64,000 nucleotides of DNA from NCBI GenBank assembly GCA_019915135.1, contig JAHLMK010000012.1, positions 620,001-684,000 on the forward strand. The letters are read 5' to 3'. This document shows, one piece after another, positions 43,664 through 55,744 of the stretch. The translations under genes were made by a program, and so were the position numbers. This DNA is from Strobilurus pachycystidiatus (lineage: Eukaryota > Basidiomycota > Agaricomycetes > Agaricales > Physalacriaceae). The number at the start of each line of letters is the position of its first letter. Position 1 is the stretch's first letter. Under the pieces are notes generated by a model. It was not told the origin of the DNA. It saw nothing but the letters and a program-made list of their open reading frames with translations, and did not search any database.

Positions 43664-44411
43664 TCACAACAAGTCGTAGTCGTCGAGCTCGTCGTTGTAG
43701 GACATGATGGTGCGCTTGAGCTTGGACGTGTCGACCCAGGTGACAAAGTCTTCCATGCGCCTGGAGACGCGTTAGCTAAGGTCATTCAAAGGCGGAAAGC
43801 ATCATCCACGGCTGTGTTGAGCGCCACCCAAAGGTTGGGGAACTAAAAATGGAGCGTACCGTGTAACGAGGAAAGCTGGGTCTGTTATTGTGTCGGGGCC
43901 GACACGCACATGCCCTTGTTCTATAAATTGTGCGGCCGCGCTGACGGACTCGGCCATCTTGGACATGCACATGAACACGGCGAGGCGGCGGCGGCAAAAC
44001 GCGGCGACGGCGAGCTTGTCGACGTCGCTGAGCTTGGCAGTCGAGTTGAGGACGCCCATGTCGTAGAGCTTGGACAGCAGCTGGGCTTCCATTCGCGGCC
44101 GGTATGGGTCCTGGGCTGGGAGCAGGGCTATCCGGTGCGCGAATGATCGGAGCGATCCACAAAGCTTGTTATACCTGTCTATGTTAGAATGGGCTCTGGA
44201 TTTGGGAGCAAGTGGGCAACCAACTTGTGATAGTCCTCCCTGTCCTGGATATGATACCGGCGCATCACTTTGACTTCGCGGAGATCAGCATCTTGTTTCC
44301 ACTGCAACAAAACGTCAATGAAACAGGAAAAAAAGCGGAAGCATAATTTACATTCAAAAAATCGACTTTTTTGAGGAGCTTTTGTTCGTGATGCTTTAGT
44401 TTGCGGACCAT
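43664..44411 (-). CDS. IMP3: U3 small nucleolar ribonucleoprotein IMP3
   Basis: Component of the SSU processome that helps U3 snoRNA pair with pre-rRNA in 18S rRNA maturation; nucleolar. Four exons (44411-44352, 44301-44225, 44174-43860, 43760-43664) encode 182 aa, essentially the size of yeast Imp3. The start [21 protein letters not shown], the S4 RNA-binding domain (around [23 protein letters not shown], residues ~125-155) and the ending [11 protein letters not shown] are all typical. The last intron is longer (99 bp) than the others. It is divergent from the LDB-like gene and lies between two arms of an inverted duplication, yet shows no decay. Confidence 0.93.
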
Positions 44412-44870
44412 TGTGTGTAGGGAGGCAGGAAAAGAAGAGAAAAATGCGAGCAGATGGCCGTTACGGAAAAGGAATATTCAGAGCTCTGGTCACGAAGCAC
44501 GCTCCCACGTGGGAATAACTGGTTGTTCAACGAGCGCTGGCCACTGACTAGCCTCGTTTCCCGCATTTTCCATCCGTCACCGACGCCCGCGACGCCCCGC
44601 CCGAGGAGATTCTCGTCGCCGCCGCCGCCGTCGCCGCCGAACTCGTCCGGCAGCCCCGCTCGCTGGCCTTTGCCTTCCGATCACAAGAGATTCGACTTTT
44701 TTGACATCTGTCTCGGAGTCTCCCTTGCTTTTGCTGCTAGCAGGCCCGCCACTGCCCAGTCCGCCTTTGGAGCCGTATATGCGCGTCGCTACTGTCGCAG
44801 GGCCAGTCCGCAGAGCGCCAGTCAGCGTACCCAGAGCCGAGCCTTTGCCCCGGTGCCTCTTTTTCCGTTC
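44412..44870. promoter_or_regulatory. Divergent promoter/leader region of IMP3 and the LDB-like gene
   Basis: Contains both promoters. The plus-strand frame of the LDB-like gene stays open upstream to an ATG at 44454, so part of this region could be coding if that earlier start is used; its Pro/Ser/Arg-rich composition does not decide the matter. Confidence 0.4.
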
Positions 44871-47800
44871 ATGAACGTCAATTTGCGACCAGATATGCTA
44901 CGCCAACCAGGCATGGCCCAGCCACCTCCGATGATGAGCCTCAACAGCGGCCCGTTTATGCAGTCGGCGCCCCAGCCAGGACCTCCACAGCAGCAGATGG
45001 GTCTCCCGCCCAACAACGTCCCGCCCATGGGTATGCTTCCGGGTCCGCCTAATCCCAACCACGCCCTGGCCAACCCGCAGCGCTACCAGATGCAGCTCGG
45101 CCAGCAGCAGCACCCGCAAGCAGGCCAGCAACGCCCGATGATGATGCGGCCAGGTCAGCCAATGAATCCCGCGGCGAATGGATCGCATATGGTACGTCGT
45201 GCCGCCGCCGCCTCCCCGCACGTCTCTCACGCTGTTCCGCGCTCGCAGGGCATGGGCTTTCCGCCAAACCACATCATGCACCAGCCAGGCGCAAATCTGG
45301 CGGCACGGCGGGGCGTATCACAAGGACATCTCAATCCAGGCGCGCCGCATCTCCCAGGCGGACCCATGCAGCTGCAGATGAACCAGCAGCCCAACATGCC
45401 CTCGCAGATGCGCCAGCCGCCTCCCCAGGCGCTGCCGGGCCCGCCGATGCGCTCCGTCTCCCAGGGCCAGATGTCGCCCGAAATGTCCATGGCCATGGCC
45501 CGTCAAGGCGGCAACCCAGGACTCCCGCAAAACATCAACCGGACAGGATCTGCGCCGATGCCCATGATGAACGGCATTAGCCCTCCATCTCTGGCGCAGC
45601 CTCCGCCCATGCAAGGCGGTATGCCATCATCACATCAGCCAAACTTCCAGAATCCTGTGCCGCTTGCCATGCAGCACCAGAACCAGCAGATGTCCTCCTC
45701 GCCCCGCCCGCCATCCCATCCGTCGTCTCAGCCGCCGAACATGAACATGGGCCCTGGTCCCTCGAACCCTGCACTCAGTCGCGTCTCAATGCCGCCTGCT
45801 GACGCTCCAATGGGTTTCATGGACTTTCCCCAGGAGCCCTTCCCGTCGCAGGGAACTTCCAATGGAAACAGCCAGTATCCCTTCGTTCCGTCTTCGTCGA
45901 CTCCGCCGACCCAAATGGGCCCCATGTCCCGATCCATGCCGCCGAACATGGGCAACACTCCACCTAACCGTGGCCAGTTCCAGATGACACCGGCACAACA
46001 GTATGAGCAGATGCAGCAGAACACAGACAACTACGCCAATTTTAACATGCCACCTCCGCGTCCTCCGTCGCACAATCCCCACAGCACGCCACTGCAGCAG
46101 CCCCAGCAGCCTCCACACTCTCATTCTCCGCACATAAACCCCGATCCCATGAACAGTTATCCTCCACAGCCGCAGTCGCGTCCACAATCGACGACTGGTC
46201 GACCACCCTCTTCCCACGAACTTCGAGCCGCGCAACAATTACCGCCGAACCCTGCGCTTGGTCCTCCATCGGTGCGATTACAGCCGCAACATACCGGTCC
46301 GCAACCCCCTCCACAGTCTGGTATACCACCACCACCATCTTCGTCTGCTGCACAGTCCAATCCTCCCCGTCCACCAAACCAGGCGCCAAATGCCTTTGGT
46401 GGACATGTGGGCTCTCCAGCATCATCGTCGACCATGTCATCCTCCGATCAACAGGCCTCGACTTCTGGGCCCCGCGGAATTGGTGGTCTGGCGTGAGTTT
46501 TTCGACCTATTGTCGCGTACCCGTCTAACTTTTGTTCCTAATTCAGGCCCCCGGTCGGACCACAGCTTGTTGGGAACGGTCAAGGGCTCATGCGATTATT
46601 ACAGTTTAGCGGCAATCTGTCGAGCGAAACCAAAACAGTCAGTGTGTTTGACGTACGTCATGTCAATTGAGAACTAATGCGCTTCCCGCAGAAATTGCAG
46701 CTATCATGGTGGAACGAGCTCATCAAGGAGTATTTCACGCCGAAAGCTATCATGAAGATCACCCTATGGAAGGACAACCAAAAAACCGAGGCAAAGCCGT
46801 TTGGTGGGACTTCTATTTCGTCTCCCCCCGACCCGTCTTCTCATCTTGCTCGACATGTCGCAGAAATTGGGGTTCCCATACTACCCCGGTTTTTCTTGGT
46901 CACGACACAGTCTGGCGTCAAGTCGATGACGTTGACGCTCGACGGTGCGCGCGAGCGGATATACTCCCATGGGCACTCTGTGGTCGAGTGCGTAACCGCG
47001 GTGTGGACGTACAAGTATCAAAATGGCTATACAGTTACACTGCGAGGGCCCTTGACCGCGCATGTTGTGATCACATCACCCCATGCAGCAGGCTCATCGG
47101 CAGCGTCGTCACATCAGGGCTACGTGCTCAAGTTCGAGGACTTCCAGTTTGACGCCAACTACCATGATAAATATATTTCTACGGATGCGATCACGATGGG
47201 GCCGAAAACGGGGATGTCGGAGTCTCCAAAGACGCCGCGGTCGCGGAACACGCCTGCGCCAGGTGCTTCGAATGGGATTCAGAGTCAGAGCGCGGAGGAT
47301 GAGGATAAGAAGTTTGAGGAGCCGCGGATTATCATCGAGCGCGGATCCATACCGGGAGAACCGGTAAACGCGTTTGGGATACCGCAGGCTACCATGCGCT
47401 GTTTGGAGGTAAAAGACTCGTTGCTTGATCCTGCTAGCTTGCTGATCGCTTTTGCTTCTAGTTGGCAGAAAGTGTCGCACAGATGACGGATCTCATAGGG
47501 TTCGCGAACGATGCCAACTTGGGTCCAATTGGTGCGTTGTGTATCCTTCCGTTGGACGCATGGAATCTCATGTATGCCATTCGCAGAGGCATTAAGTCAG
47601 TTTGCCAGCAAGCTTCGAGACACTCATGGACTTCAGTCTGGACAACATTTGATGAATGGCCTTGGGCACATGCCCCAGAACGGGATGCTGTCATATCCGT
47701 ATGCGCCGTTCCAAGGTGCGAGTATGGGCTCGGCGACGACACTATACTCGAGCGCACCGCCGTCGGTGACGAACCCCGGTGGTCCCCCCACACATCAACA

Positions 47801-48101
47801 TTCTCTCCTCCAGTCGCACACACCCTCCGCCTCGATGAGCTCCCCGCAAAACCCGCCCCCATCTGCACACAATTCTCCGCAGAAGGCACACAAGACCATA
47901 CCGCAGCACCCTTCACAAAACGCGCCCTCGACGGCGTCTTCGTCCACACCTACGTCAACCGTGAACACGCCCGCACTGTCGAATTCGTCTCTGAAGCGCA
48001 AGCAGCCATTGGATACCACTTCGCCGACAACGACAGAAGCGCCGCCACCGTCGAAGCGCGCGACACGAAAACGGCGGACTACAGGTACCGGTGGTGGATA
48101 G
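44871..48101 (+). CDS. LIM-domain-binding (LDB/SEUSS-type) transcription cofactor
   Basis: Seven exons close to 965 aa: 44871-45191, 45249-46492, 46547-46637, 46692-46803, 46864-47408, 47462-47531, 47587-48101. The first ~520 residues are a Pro/Gln/Met/Asn-rich disordered region. The LIM-binding dimerisation domain follows: GLMRLLQFSGNLSSE, LQLSWWNELIKEYFTPKAIMK, IGVPILPRFFLVTTQSG, then YVLKFEDFQFDANYHDKYI and LAESVAQMTDLIGF. The C-terminus is Ser/Thr/Pro-rich with a basic end (SKRATRKRR). Family members dimerise and bridge transcription factors at promoters; fungal relatives act in adhesion and filament programmes. Intron 1 (57 bp) lacks stops and would be readable if retained. An in-frame ATG at 44454 would add 139 residues; 44871 was chosen because family similarity starts after it. 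Confidence 0.88.
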
Positions 48102-48902
48102 CATCTCCCAACTCGATTTGTGTTGTATCTTTTTATATCTTTTGGTCGCTTTACTTTTTGCTCTCCGATTTGCATCTTTAGTTAATCTTTTTTTTGTGCA
48201 GCATAGATTGTAACTTAGTACACTACATGGATATCTTACTTCTACCAGGAGACATTTTTTGTTTTGCTTTTTTTATGTTTGTGTTATTTATCTTTTTTTC
48301 CCGACGTTGTAACCTTTTTTGTACTCATAGCAACAGCATCATCATCGTTTTTCGGTGTCCAATCAGGAGCATTTGGCGTCGAATTGTTGGGTGGAAGCGA
48401 ATTGTGGCGGTGAGTGTGCGCGGCTTGGATTGTTCTCTATTGGCAGACAGGTGTCTAGACACTGTGAATGGCACTCTGGCTACTTATCGTCGAGCTGATA
48501 GCGATGCATGTGGCCTGTCAATTAACGATGCTAAACTTAGTCGATTCTTGACCCGAGAACAAAGACTTGGCGATGACAAGGTCTATTCTTCGCTCGATTT
48601 CCCCGGTCGGAAGGGTCACATTCCTCGACAACGACACAGGGTCTTCTACAAGATGTCGAAATCGCGAATGAGAAGCTGATCCTTGATCGTGCCGGGGAGA
48701 ACGGGAGATGCAGGGAAACATTTCGGACTTGGACACCCACCACCATGTGCGTGTGTTGGATCGTCGTATGATTGCCGACATCATTTCTGAACCTGTGGAT
48801 CAAGATGTGTAATTGTCTTCTTGTTCTACATACGCGTTTACGACACGCGTTGCTGTTGTTCTCAGTCTGGGCGAATGGATCTGCAATCAAGACACGTTAC
48901 AT
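48102..48902. other. Intergenic, no gene seen
   Basis: The first 200 bp are T-rich 3' sequence of the LDB-like gene. From about 48850 onward there is similarity to the relic at about 43.2 kb, marking one edge of the inverted duplication. Confidence 0.5.
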
Positions 48903-49956
48903 ATGGTGGACACAGCAGCGCACGCCTCGCCGCACATCCTACAGCTTATTGTTTGCTTTGCGCTGTCTAGACTGCCGAGTTCGTTCCTTGAGCCACAGAC
49001 GGAAACATACAAGAACTTGAGAGTTTCGCTGATGCTAAACCTCAGCTCTTCCTCGTTGACCATCATGGACGCCGTCGCGCTTGCTACCACTCATAAGACC
49101 ACTGCTGTCGTGCATACTACAGCCACGCATGGTGCTACTACTGCACATCCGACCGTGACGACCCACATCGTCGCTGGAACGAGCTCGACGTTGACCGGCA
49201 CAGCTGTTGCCCATACCTCGCTCACATCCACCACCTCTACGGGTACTGCTTTTGCTGGCGAAACCTGGATAACCACTGGGACCGTTAACGGTACCCCGTT
49301 CACCGCCACAAAAACCAAGAGTTCCACTGCTACTGTGACTGTCATAACGTGCAGGTATCAACAATGTTTCAGCTCATAGCCAACTCTCATCGCTAAGCAC
49401 TTCGTTAGTGGTAAGAAGTGCCACAAAAGCAAGACTCATACTGCTGCTATTGCTGGAGGTGTTGTAGGCGGTGAGTACATTCGTGACTTATTCAGGATAC
49501 ATGATGCTTACCATCTGTGAAGGTATCGTCGTACTTCTCATCGTCGGATTGATAGTTCTCTGGTGCTGTAAACCGAGTCTCTTCCCATGCAGCTCAAAGA
49601 CCAGTCGTCGTCGCGCCCGTACGCTCGAAGACGGCTCGGACCACGCCCCAATCGTGGCAGCTGAGTCGCGGCCCGGGTCTGCGTCTACGAGCTCTTCCAC
49701 GGAAGCGAGTCCCAGTCACGGCGCTCCAGCTGTCAAGCAAGCCAGTGCTGGTGGTGCGCCCATTGTCAATACTTCGGAGAAGGACGTACAAGATGTTACT
49801 CGTCGTGTTGTACCAGAAGTATCCTCAGGCTCTCCTGGGCCTACTAAGGACGGGGTGAACAAGGACACCGCGAATGAAGGCTTGAAGGGTGGGCTCAAGC
49901 CTGAGGAAGGTGAACGCCCCTCAAGTAAAGTAGTTACTGGAGGAGTGTCGATGTAA
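48903..49956 (+). CDS. Thr/Ser-rich single-pass membrane protein
   Basis: Three exons (48903-49354, 49409-49470, 49523-49956) give 315 aa. The ectodomain is dominated by Thr, Ser, Ala and His with repeated TTxT/HTT motifs, presumably O-glycosylated. A short Cys/Lys-rich neck (CSGKKCHKSKTH) precedes the membrane helix (AAIAGGVVGGIVVLLIVGLI), followed by WCC and a roughly 135-residue Ser/Lys/Glu-rich cytoplasmic tail with basic SRRRAR near the membrane. The plan resembles Mid2/Wsc-like surface sensors. The start is uncertain: ATG 48903 gives a moderately hydrophobic N-terminus (HILQLIVCFALSRL) that could serve as a signal; ATGs at 49030 or 49063 would not. A decayed copy lies at 42187-43230 in inverse orientation. 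Confidence 0.68.
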
Positions 49957-50367
49957 ATACCTGGACGAGTCTTACCTATGCTACCAAGCCAGCCGACTTA
50001 TGTTGACGATAGAACGATAGAACGATACTAACGCATTGATTACGATCACGAAATGTCTTTTCCTCCTACAATCACTCCTTTGAGAATCACACAAGAAAAA
50101 CACTAGCGACGGTCAATAATTCGCCTGTAATGTCATATCAAAGTGCATTTATCGCTATCCACAAGCTTGAAGTTGTAAGTCCAAGTTTAAGACTTGTAAG
50201 CAAGCAGGGCTCTTGCCCCGTGGCTGTGCAGCTTGCCATCAATCGACGTTCTGCAGCCTGCAAGCCCGCCTTTCTTTCATCCTTTCATCACCCCACAGCG
50301 GCGGTTAGCCAAAGACAATTTGGTCCAGTATTTGCCCGTGCTTTCTTTGCTACTATCTGTATTGACT
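49957..50367. other. Intergenic DNA of an inverted duplication (right arm)
   Basis: Promoter region of F-box C. It matches 41801-42186 on the opposite strand (shared AATTCGCCTGTAATG, GTGGCTGTGCAGCTT and CATCAATCGACGTTCT), so the duplication carried intergenic DNA as well as genes. Confidence 0.7.
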
Positions 50368-52208
50368 ATGTCTGGTGCGTATACTACTCTCAATTAGATA
50401 TCGTTCTGAATTATTGACTTTCATCAGGTTTGGGACCCATCGCGGAATGGATACCCTGTCGAACTACAGCAGGCTGCACATGCCCCAATCACACCATTCC
50501 ATCTTTGAATATCGAACCTACGCTGCCTCTTGGCGATAACCCCGCCTTTCGTCACCTCACTACAACCAACAGCGTACCCACTGCCGCTGAGGACGATACA
50601 ATCCAGGCATTGATTAGCGAGCTGGAATCTCATCTCACCACGGCCGGTGACTCGTCCAAACGTCTCAAAGAGCTGCGGTCTGTTCTAAAGGAGCAGACGG
50701 AACACATCAACAAGGTTCTGAAAGACCTGGACACCGAGTCTCACAGGTTGTCCGGTGCAATCAAAGACCATAAGCGTCTGCTCTGCCCCGTCCGCCGTCT
50801 CCCCGCAGAAATTCTCTACCAGATCTTTTCTTATGCCATTGAGTACCCCGTCCGGCGTCAAGCAAAGGATGTTCAGCCAGACGTCAATCTCTGGTGGGAT
50901 TTCTTTCCCGTGGAGAACGTCCTTTGGACGCTCGAACTCGTGTGCAAGGGATGGCGCCATGTTGTCCTCGACAGCCCCAAACTTTGGTCTTTCATCACCA
51001 TCGTTGTCAACGACGAAACTTTCAACCCTGATGATCCCCGCTATCTTCTTCGCCTGGGCGCTCATATGAGTCGACTCGCGCGCGCGGACTCTAGCCTTTC
51101 CATTTGCATCTGTCGCAATGGAACATTCACCCCAAAGCGTCTTCCTTCAGAGATCACCACCCTTCTCCTCCCATTCGCCTGTCGTATCCGCGAACTCATG
51201 ATCTACGCACCCTATCTATATCTCCAAAATCTCTCACCACTGCGCAACCGTCTCACCGCGCTGAAGAGTCTTTTGGTCCTGAACCTCCATGATCATTTTG
51301 ACGAACCACATGATGTCGATCCTGAGGTTCCCAATATCTTCGATCGGTGCACCAACTTGCGAACAGTCACCGCCATTGATCTGCACAATCCTATATCCCT
51401 GATTGGCCTCCCTTGGAACGAGCTCACGCATTTCGAGTCTGAACACGTATCCTTACCTGAACATCCTTACTGGATTGGCCCGCGGTCCCGCCAAATACTG
51501 CAGCTTCTTGAAAGAGCAGGGGCTTTACGCGAGTGCCGGGTCCAGATAGAAGGGGATACTACTGCGGATGATGTCCATGAAATGGAGGGCATGACTGTGC
51601 AGTGCAACCAACTCTCTTCCTTGGACATCGAAATTCTACCGGGCCTCAATGACGCTGGGCCGATCTCTCAATTGTTAGACCACATCACGGCGCCTGCATT
51701 GTCGAACATGGTGATCAACGCAGCTACTCTCGAAGGTGTTCGCGACGGTAAGGCTGCTTTCGAATCGTCCGTCTTCCTGGTCGAACGATCCCACGCCCCA
51801 TTGACCGTGCTCCACTTTGAGAACGCCTCAATTGATCCGGACCATGCCATTCGTCTTCTGCAAATCGTACCTCTCCTCACCAACCTACGTCTCATCAATT
51901 GCGACGGCCTCACAAACGAGGTGATTCAGGCGCTGACTGTCCAGCCAGAGACCGCGTCCGTTGTGATGCCCAATTTGACGGCACTGCACCTGTCGGGGCC
52001 GCTGGAGTTTGAGGGAGATGTCTTTGCGGAGATGGTCGCGTCGCGGTGGCAGGTGGCGCCCATGAAGGCGGTGGAGCTTTGCTGGTTCATCGAAGATGCG
52101 GAGGATGCTGCGAACAAGGGGAAGGAGGAGCTGGAGATGTCGGTGATAACGAAGCATCTATCACCGTACTGTGCGCAAGGCCTGAAGCTTGTAACGTCGG
52201 TTGAGTAA
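50368..52208 (+). CDS. F-box protein with leucine-rich-like C-terminus (copy C)
   Basis: Probable SCF ubiquitin-ligase receptor. The 7-nt first coding exon 50368-50374 (ATGTCTG) is followed by a 53-bp intron and exon 50428-52208, giving 595 aa. The N-terminal cluster WIPCRTTAGCTCPNH, a coiled coil (LKELRSVLKEQTEHINKVL), the F-box (CPVRRLPAEILYQIFSYAIE to CKGWRHVVLDSPKLW) and about ten weak leucine-rich units (e.g. LTNLRLINCDGLTNEVIQAL) are all present. It is closest to pseudogene B, with which it shares flanking DNA, and intact throughout. Divergence from copy A is concentrated in the leucine-rich part, which would contact substrate. Confidence 0.87.
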
Positions 52209-52548
52209 AGAAACTGTATATACTGCCATATTTACATCCAGCTTGCTTATATCTTTGTACATAGACTTGCAATGCCGCCCTATAGATGCACATGTATGCT
52301 GCGATCTATAGCATCAAATCACGCGTCTCGTCCGCGAGCTACCAGCCTACATGCTACATATCGATGCAAGCCTTTTGGACTCTTTCACACAATATGCAGG
52401 CCGATGCAAGCATCTTCCCGCGTGGACTTTGTCACCTTTGTTGAGCAATGAGATATCGATCCCATACTAATCTTGTTTGGCTGCCTCTGTGGCAAACTCA
52501 ACTTTTTAAACCTAATAAGTCGCAGAGGTACTAGTGTAAATACTTACA
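52209..52548. other. Intergenic between convergent genes
   Basis: The 3' regions of F-box C (+) and the gamma-tubulin complex gene (-); no other feature is seen. Confidence 0.5.
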
Positions 52549-55500
52549 CTACGCATCCCAATCCTCCAGCGTGAATGCAATGACCCCAAAAGTTGCAGCA
52601 GCCTCACTCGTCCCACCGGCTAAACTCTCCATGCCCCGTCTCACAAACTTCACCAGCGCATCAAGCTCCGACGAGATCTTATCCAGCCTGTCCACCTCCA
52701 TCGACTGTGCCACACTAAACGACGTCTGCGGCTCCTCCATCCTCTCCTCATCAGAGTCAGACTCAGACTCAGAGCTCGACACATCGGCGGCACCAGAGAA
52801 CCCAATAACGTTCCGCCGCATGCGCCGCTGCGTCTTCGTGCGCCGCCGCTTCGTGAGGATAGACGCCCTCGAAATGTCATGCGTGGTTGTGTCCCCGGCT
52901 AATGTGACGAACATGTCGCTGAAGAGAAGGGCCATGTCCAGTATCGAGAGGATTGAGCGGTGCAATGCGGCAGTCTGTCAATCAAGAGGTCTCAGCCGAA
53001 GAAGACACGAAGAGAAGACGTTTCAATGCGTACATTGTATTGGAGCAGACAACGTCCTTGTATTCTCTCAAGGCTATCACCAGATGTCAACAACTAGACC
53101 CAAGATTTCTTGACAACAGGACGCACTGTTCCTCATGTATCCGAATCAGCTCATCCAGCGAAGTGACTTTCTTCAGTGCTGCATGAAACTTGCTAACTTG
53201 AATATGAATGACCTTTCAAGGGTGGTCCGAATTAGAACACTTAGACATTCCGTTCGAAGTAGACCAACTCACGTAAGTCGTCAAGAAGTCCAGCAAAGCA
53301 CTAAACATTGAATCTTCAGTTCTCACGTTCATCACATAGGCTTTCAATTTTGAACGCACTTGATGAACCAACTGAGCCGACTTCGAATCGCATAGAACGT
53401 CTTCATCTCACTTCCGACCTTCTTGCTGTCTCCTCTGATCAGAATCCGCTCCAAAGCGACCTTCGCTCTCTTGATCTGTAGCAGGAATACGAACAGCTCC
53501 CCGTAGATTGCCATGGTCTTTGGGGTGAAGATGTAGATCAACGGGAACGGGACAGCGTATTCCACAAGGAGTCCGTCCAGCGCTTTGACTGTGCGCCCAC
53601 CGGCTGTCTTCTCCTTGCTACGGCGATAAGAGAGGCGAACAAGTGAGAGCTGGACCCATTCCTTGACACCGACGTTGTGACTAGCCTCGACGACGTCGTT
53701 GAATGTGCTATTCAGGAAATGAAAGTCGATCCAGTGCTGTTGGCTGTCCATCTGCAAGACATGATCAGTCAGTCAGTGGACGGAAAATTCAGAGGTAAGA
53801 AAGTCGAATCACCTTAGCAAACAAAACATCGCAAAAATGGCTCATCGTATCTCCCTTTCGCATCAGATACAAATCCTCAATCGCATCCAGATGTCTCTCA
53901 AACTCGCACTCCTCCACAACAGCCTTGGACAGCGCCAGGCCCGCATTACGACAGTAGGGCGCGAGCTCATCGTGAATGAGTCCAGACAGGGTGTCGATCG
54001 AGACAGAGAACAACCCGCTAGCCTCATCCTCCTCAGATCCGGATCCTTGCGCGACCAATTCCGCCAGGGACCGCCACTTCCACTCAATGTCAACATCAGT
54101 CGGTAGCACATCCAAAGCCTTCAACAACCCCACAGCTTTCCCCGACGCCAGCACCATCTCAGCCACAGGTTTGAAAAACATCGGCAAGCCCTTCCTCCGT
54201 ACGTCTCCCTCGTCCTCGTACCGCAGCGTATACCCCTCCGCCCAATAATCCGGATCCAACAGCCCCACACCAAATGCGCCCGACCCCAACCCGTTGCTCT
54301 CGATGAAGAACTCGTCATCGAGGTCGTTCACGTCTCCTACGCCCATGCCGTCCTTGAGCCACCGCCCAAGCATGCCCCAAAGAGGCTCTGAGCTCCGGAT
54401 GAACACTCGCATGACGACGCCGGCCGTGACGCGCTCGCCTCTCTCAAGGTTCTCCTGTATCACGGCGAAGAGCCGATCGAGGAGAGCCGCGGTGGTAGTG
54501 GAAGGCGATGCCCGAGGGGAATGGTCCTCCCCAAACACATCCCGGACGACACTCAACAGAGCGGCGAACGAGCCTTCGAAAGCATCGCGGACCTGGATTT
54601 CCAGCGACAGCAAGCTCACGACCAGGCCTTCCTCTGAGAATACGCCATTGGTGGCTAAGACAATCTCCTCCTCCATGTCCGCGCACCAGGTATCGAGGAG
54701 GCGTATCTCCGCGTCGACGGCATCGGCGAACGCTTCCAATGTTCGCGTCTTTGATTTGGAGCTGCTGGGGGTGCTGAAGACTCGGGCAACGAAGTTGCGA
54801 AGATGTTTGACGCAGGTGCATTGTTGAGAGAGGAGAGAGAGAATAGAAGACTGTGATGCCAGGGACAAATGCAACAACCTGGGAGTCGTCCTCGAAGTCC
54901 GGTAGGCCTCATGTCGCCACTCCAACACTATGTTGTTACGACCTTGAAGCGCGATCAAGACCTCCCGAACGGCGTCGTGCTCGTAGATGTACTTCTGAAG
55001 TTTAGTTAGTCACTATTCCGTAACAGCAATAGATGCCTAACTTACTTCGCTCGAATGAACGAGCTCAGTAGAAAAGCTATGATCTCGGCCCGTGATGTTT
55101 TGCAAAGTGGGTCCTACAGAGAACAGTCAGAGCACGTTTGGAGAGGTATAAGCTCGCTTACCCAGTGTACTGGCATCGCCGATATCGAATCTTGTACGCG
55201 CTCCCTTGATCGGCATGCGCCAGTCGCTACGCCAATACTGCTTTGACTGAAGGTCCTCCACCTCTTTCCTGTGCAAAACAGAAAGCCTGATATCTGGTAG
55301 CGATGGCGCGAATGCAAGGATCGGAGTGGGCGAAGGGGAGCGCGGTGGTGTTGGCACAGTATCGGACGACGCGTCCGGGTCCCTAGCCTCCGAGTCCAAG
55401 GACCAAAGAGATGAGGCATCGCTATCTGAGGAATCTCTGTCTCTTTGGTTCTTGATACTCCCTGGAGGCATGCCATAGACACCCTCCCAGTGTTCGCCTT

Positions 55501-55744
55501 CGAAGGGGTCGTCCTCGAGGATCTTCTTCCAGGTCAGGACTTCGGGTTCGGGAGGAGGGATGGTAAGTTCGTGCAGGTACGAAGAGGCATACGCCAATGT
55601 GCTCGGCGTTGGAGCGTTTGCTAGAGAAAGCTAGGAGTCGTTAAAGAGCGCGTATCATATATGGTAATAAATTCACTCACAAGGAGCTGTAGATGCAGAG
55701 GTAGATGGTCGGTCTTTTAGATTGTCAGTAATGGTGAAGTCCAT
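52549..55744 (-). CDS. Gamma-tubulin complex component, GCP5/6-like (Spc97/Spc98 family)
   Basis: Microtubule-nucleation subunit of gamma-tubulin ring complexes at spindle pole bodies. Nine exons close to 914 aa: 55744-55681, 55620-55162, 55113-55046, 54994-53813, 53751-53360, 53300-53273, 53212-53127, 53073-53034, 52974-52549. The N-terminus contains YLHELTIPPPEPEVLTWKKI and EDDPFEGEHWEGVYG; the Grip1-like region follows in exon 4. The Grip2-like region is recognisable in exons 5-9: HWIDFHFLNSTF, PFPLIYIFTPKTM, FYAIRSRLSWFINALLDFLT, IQVSKFHAALKKVTSLDELI and TAALHRSILSILDMALLFSD. An acidic Ser insert (SSSESESDSDEE) lies near the C-terminus. Exon 6 is 28 nt and exon 8 is 40 nt. The start codon lies inside the last 20 bp of the upstream gene's coding sequence, in another frame. 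GCP5 versus GCP6 cannot be settled by eye. Confidence 0.85.

Noticed and set aside
53273..53400. An apparent frameshift in the gamma-tubulin complex gene after SWFIK
   Set aside because: A 59-bp GT-AG intron followed by a 28-nt exon restores the family sequence SWFINALLDFLT, so no mutation is needed.
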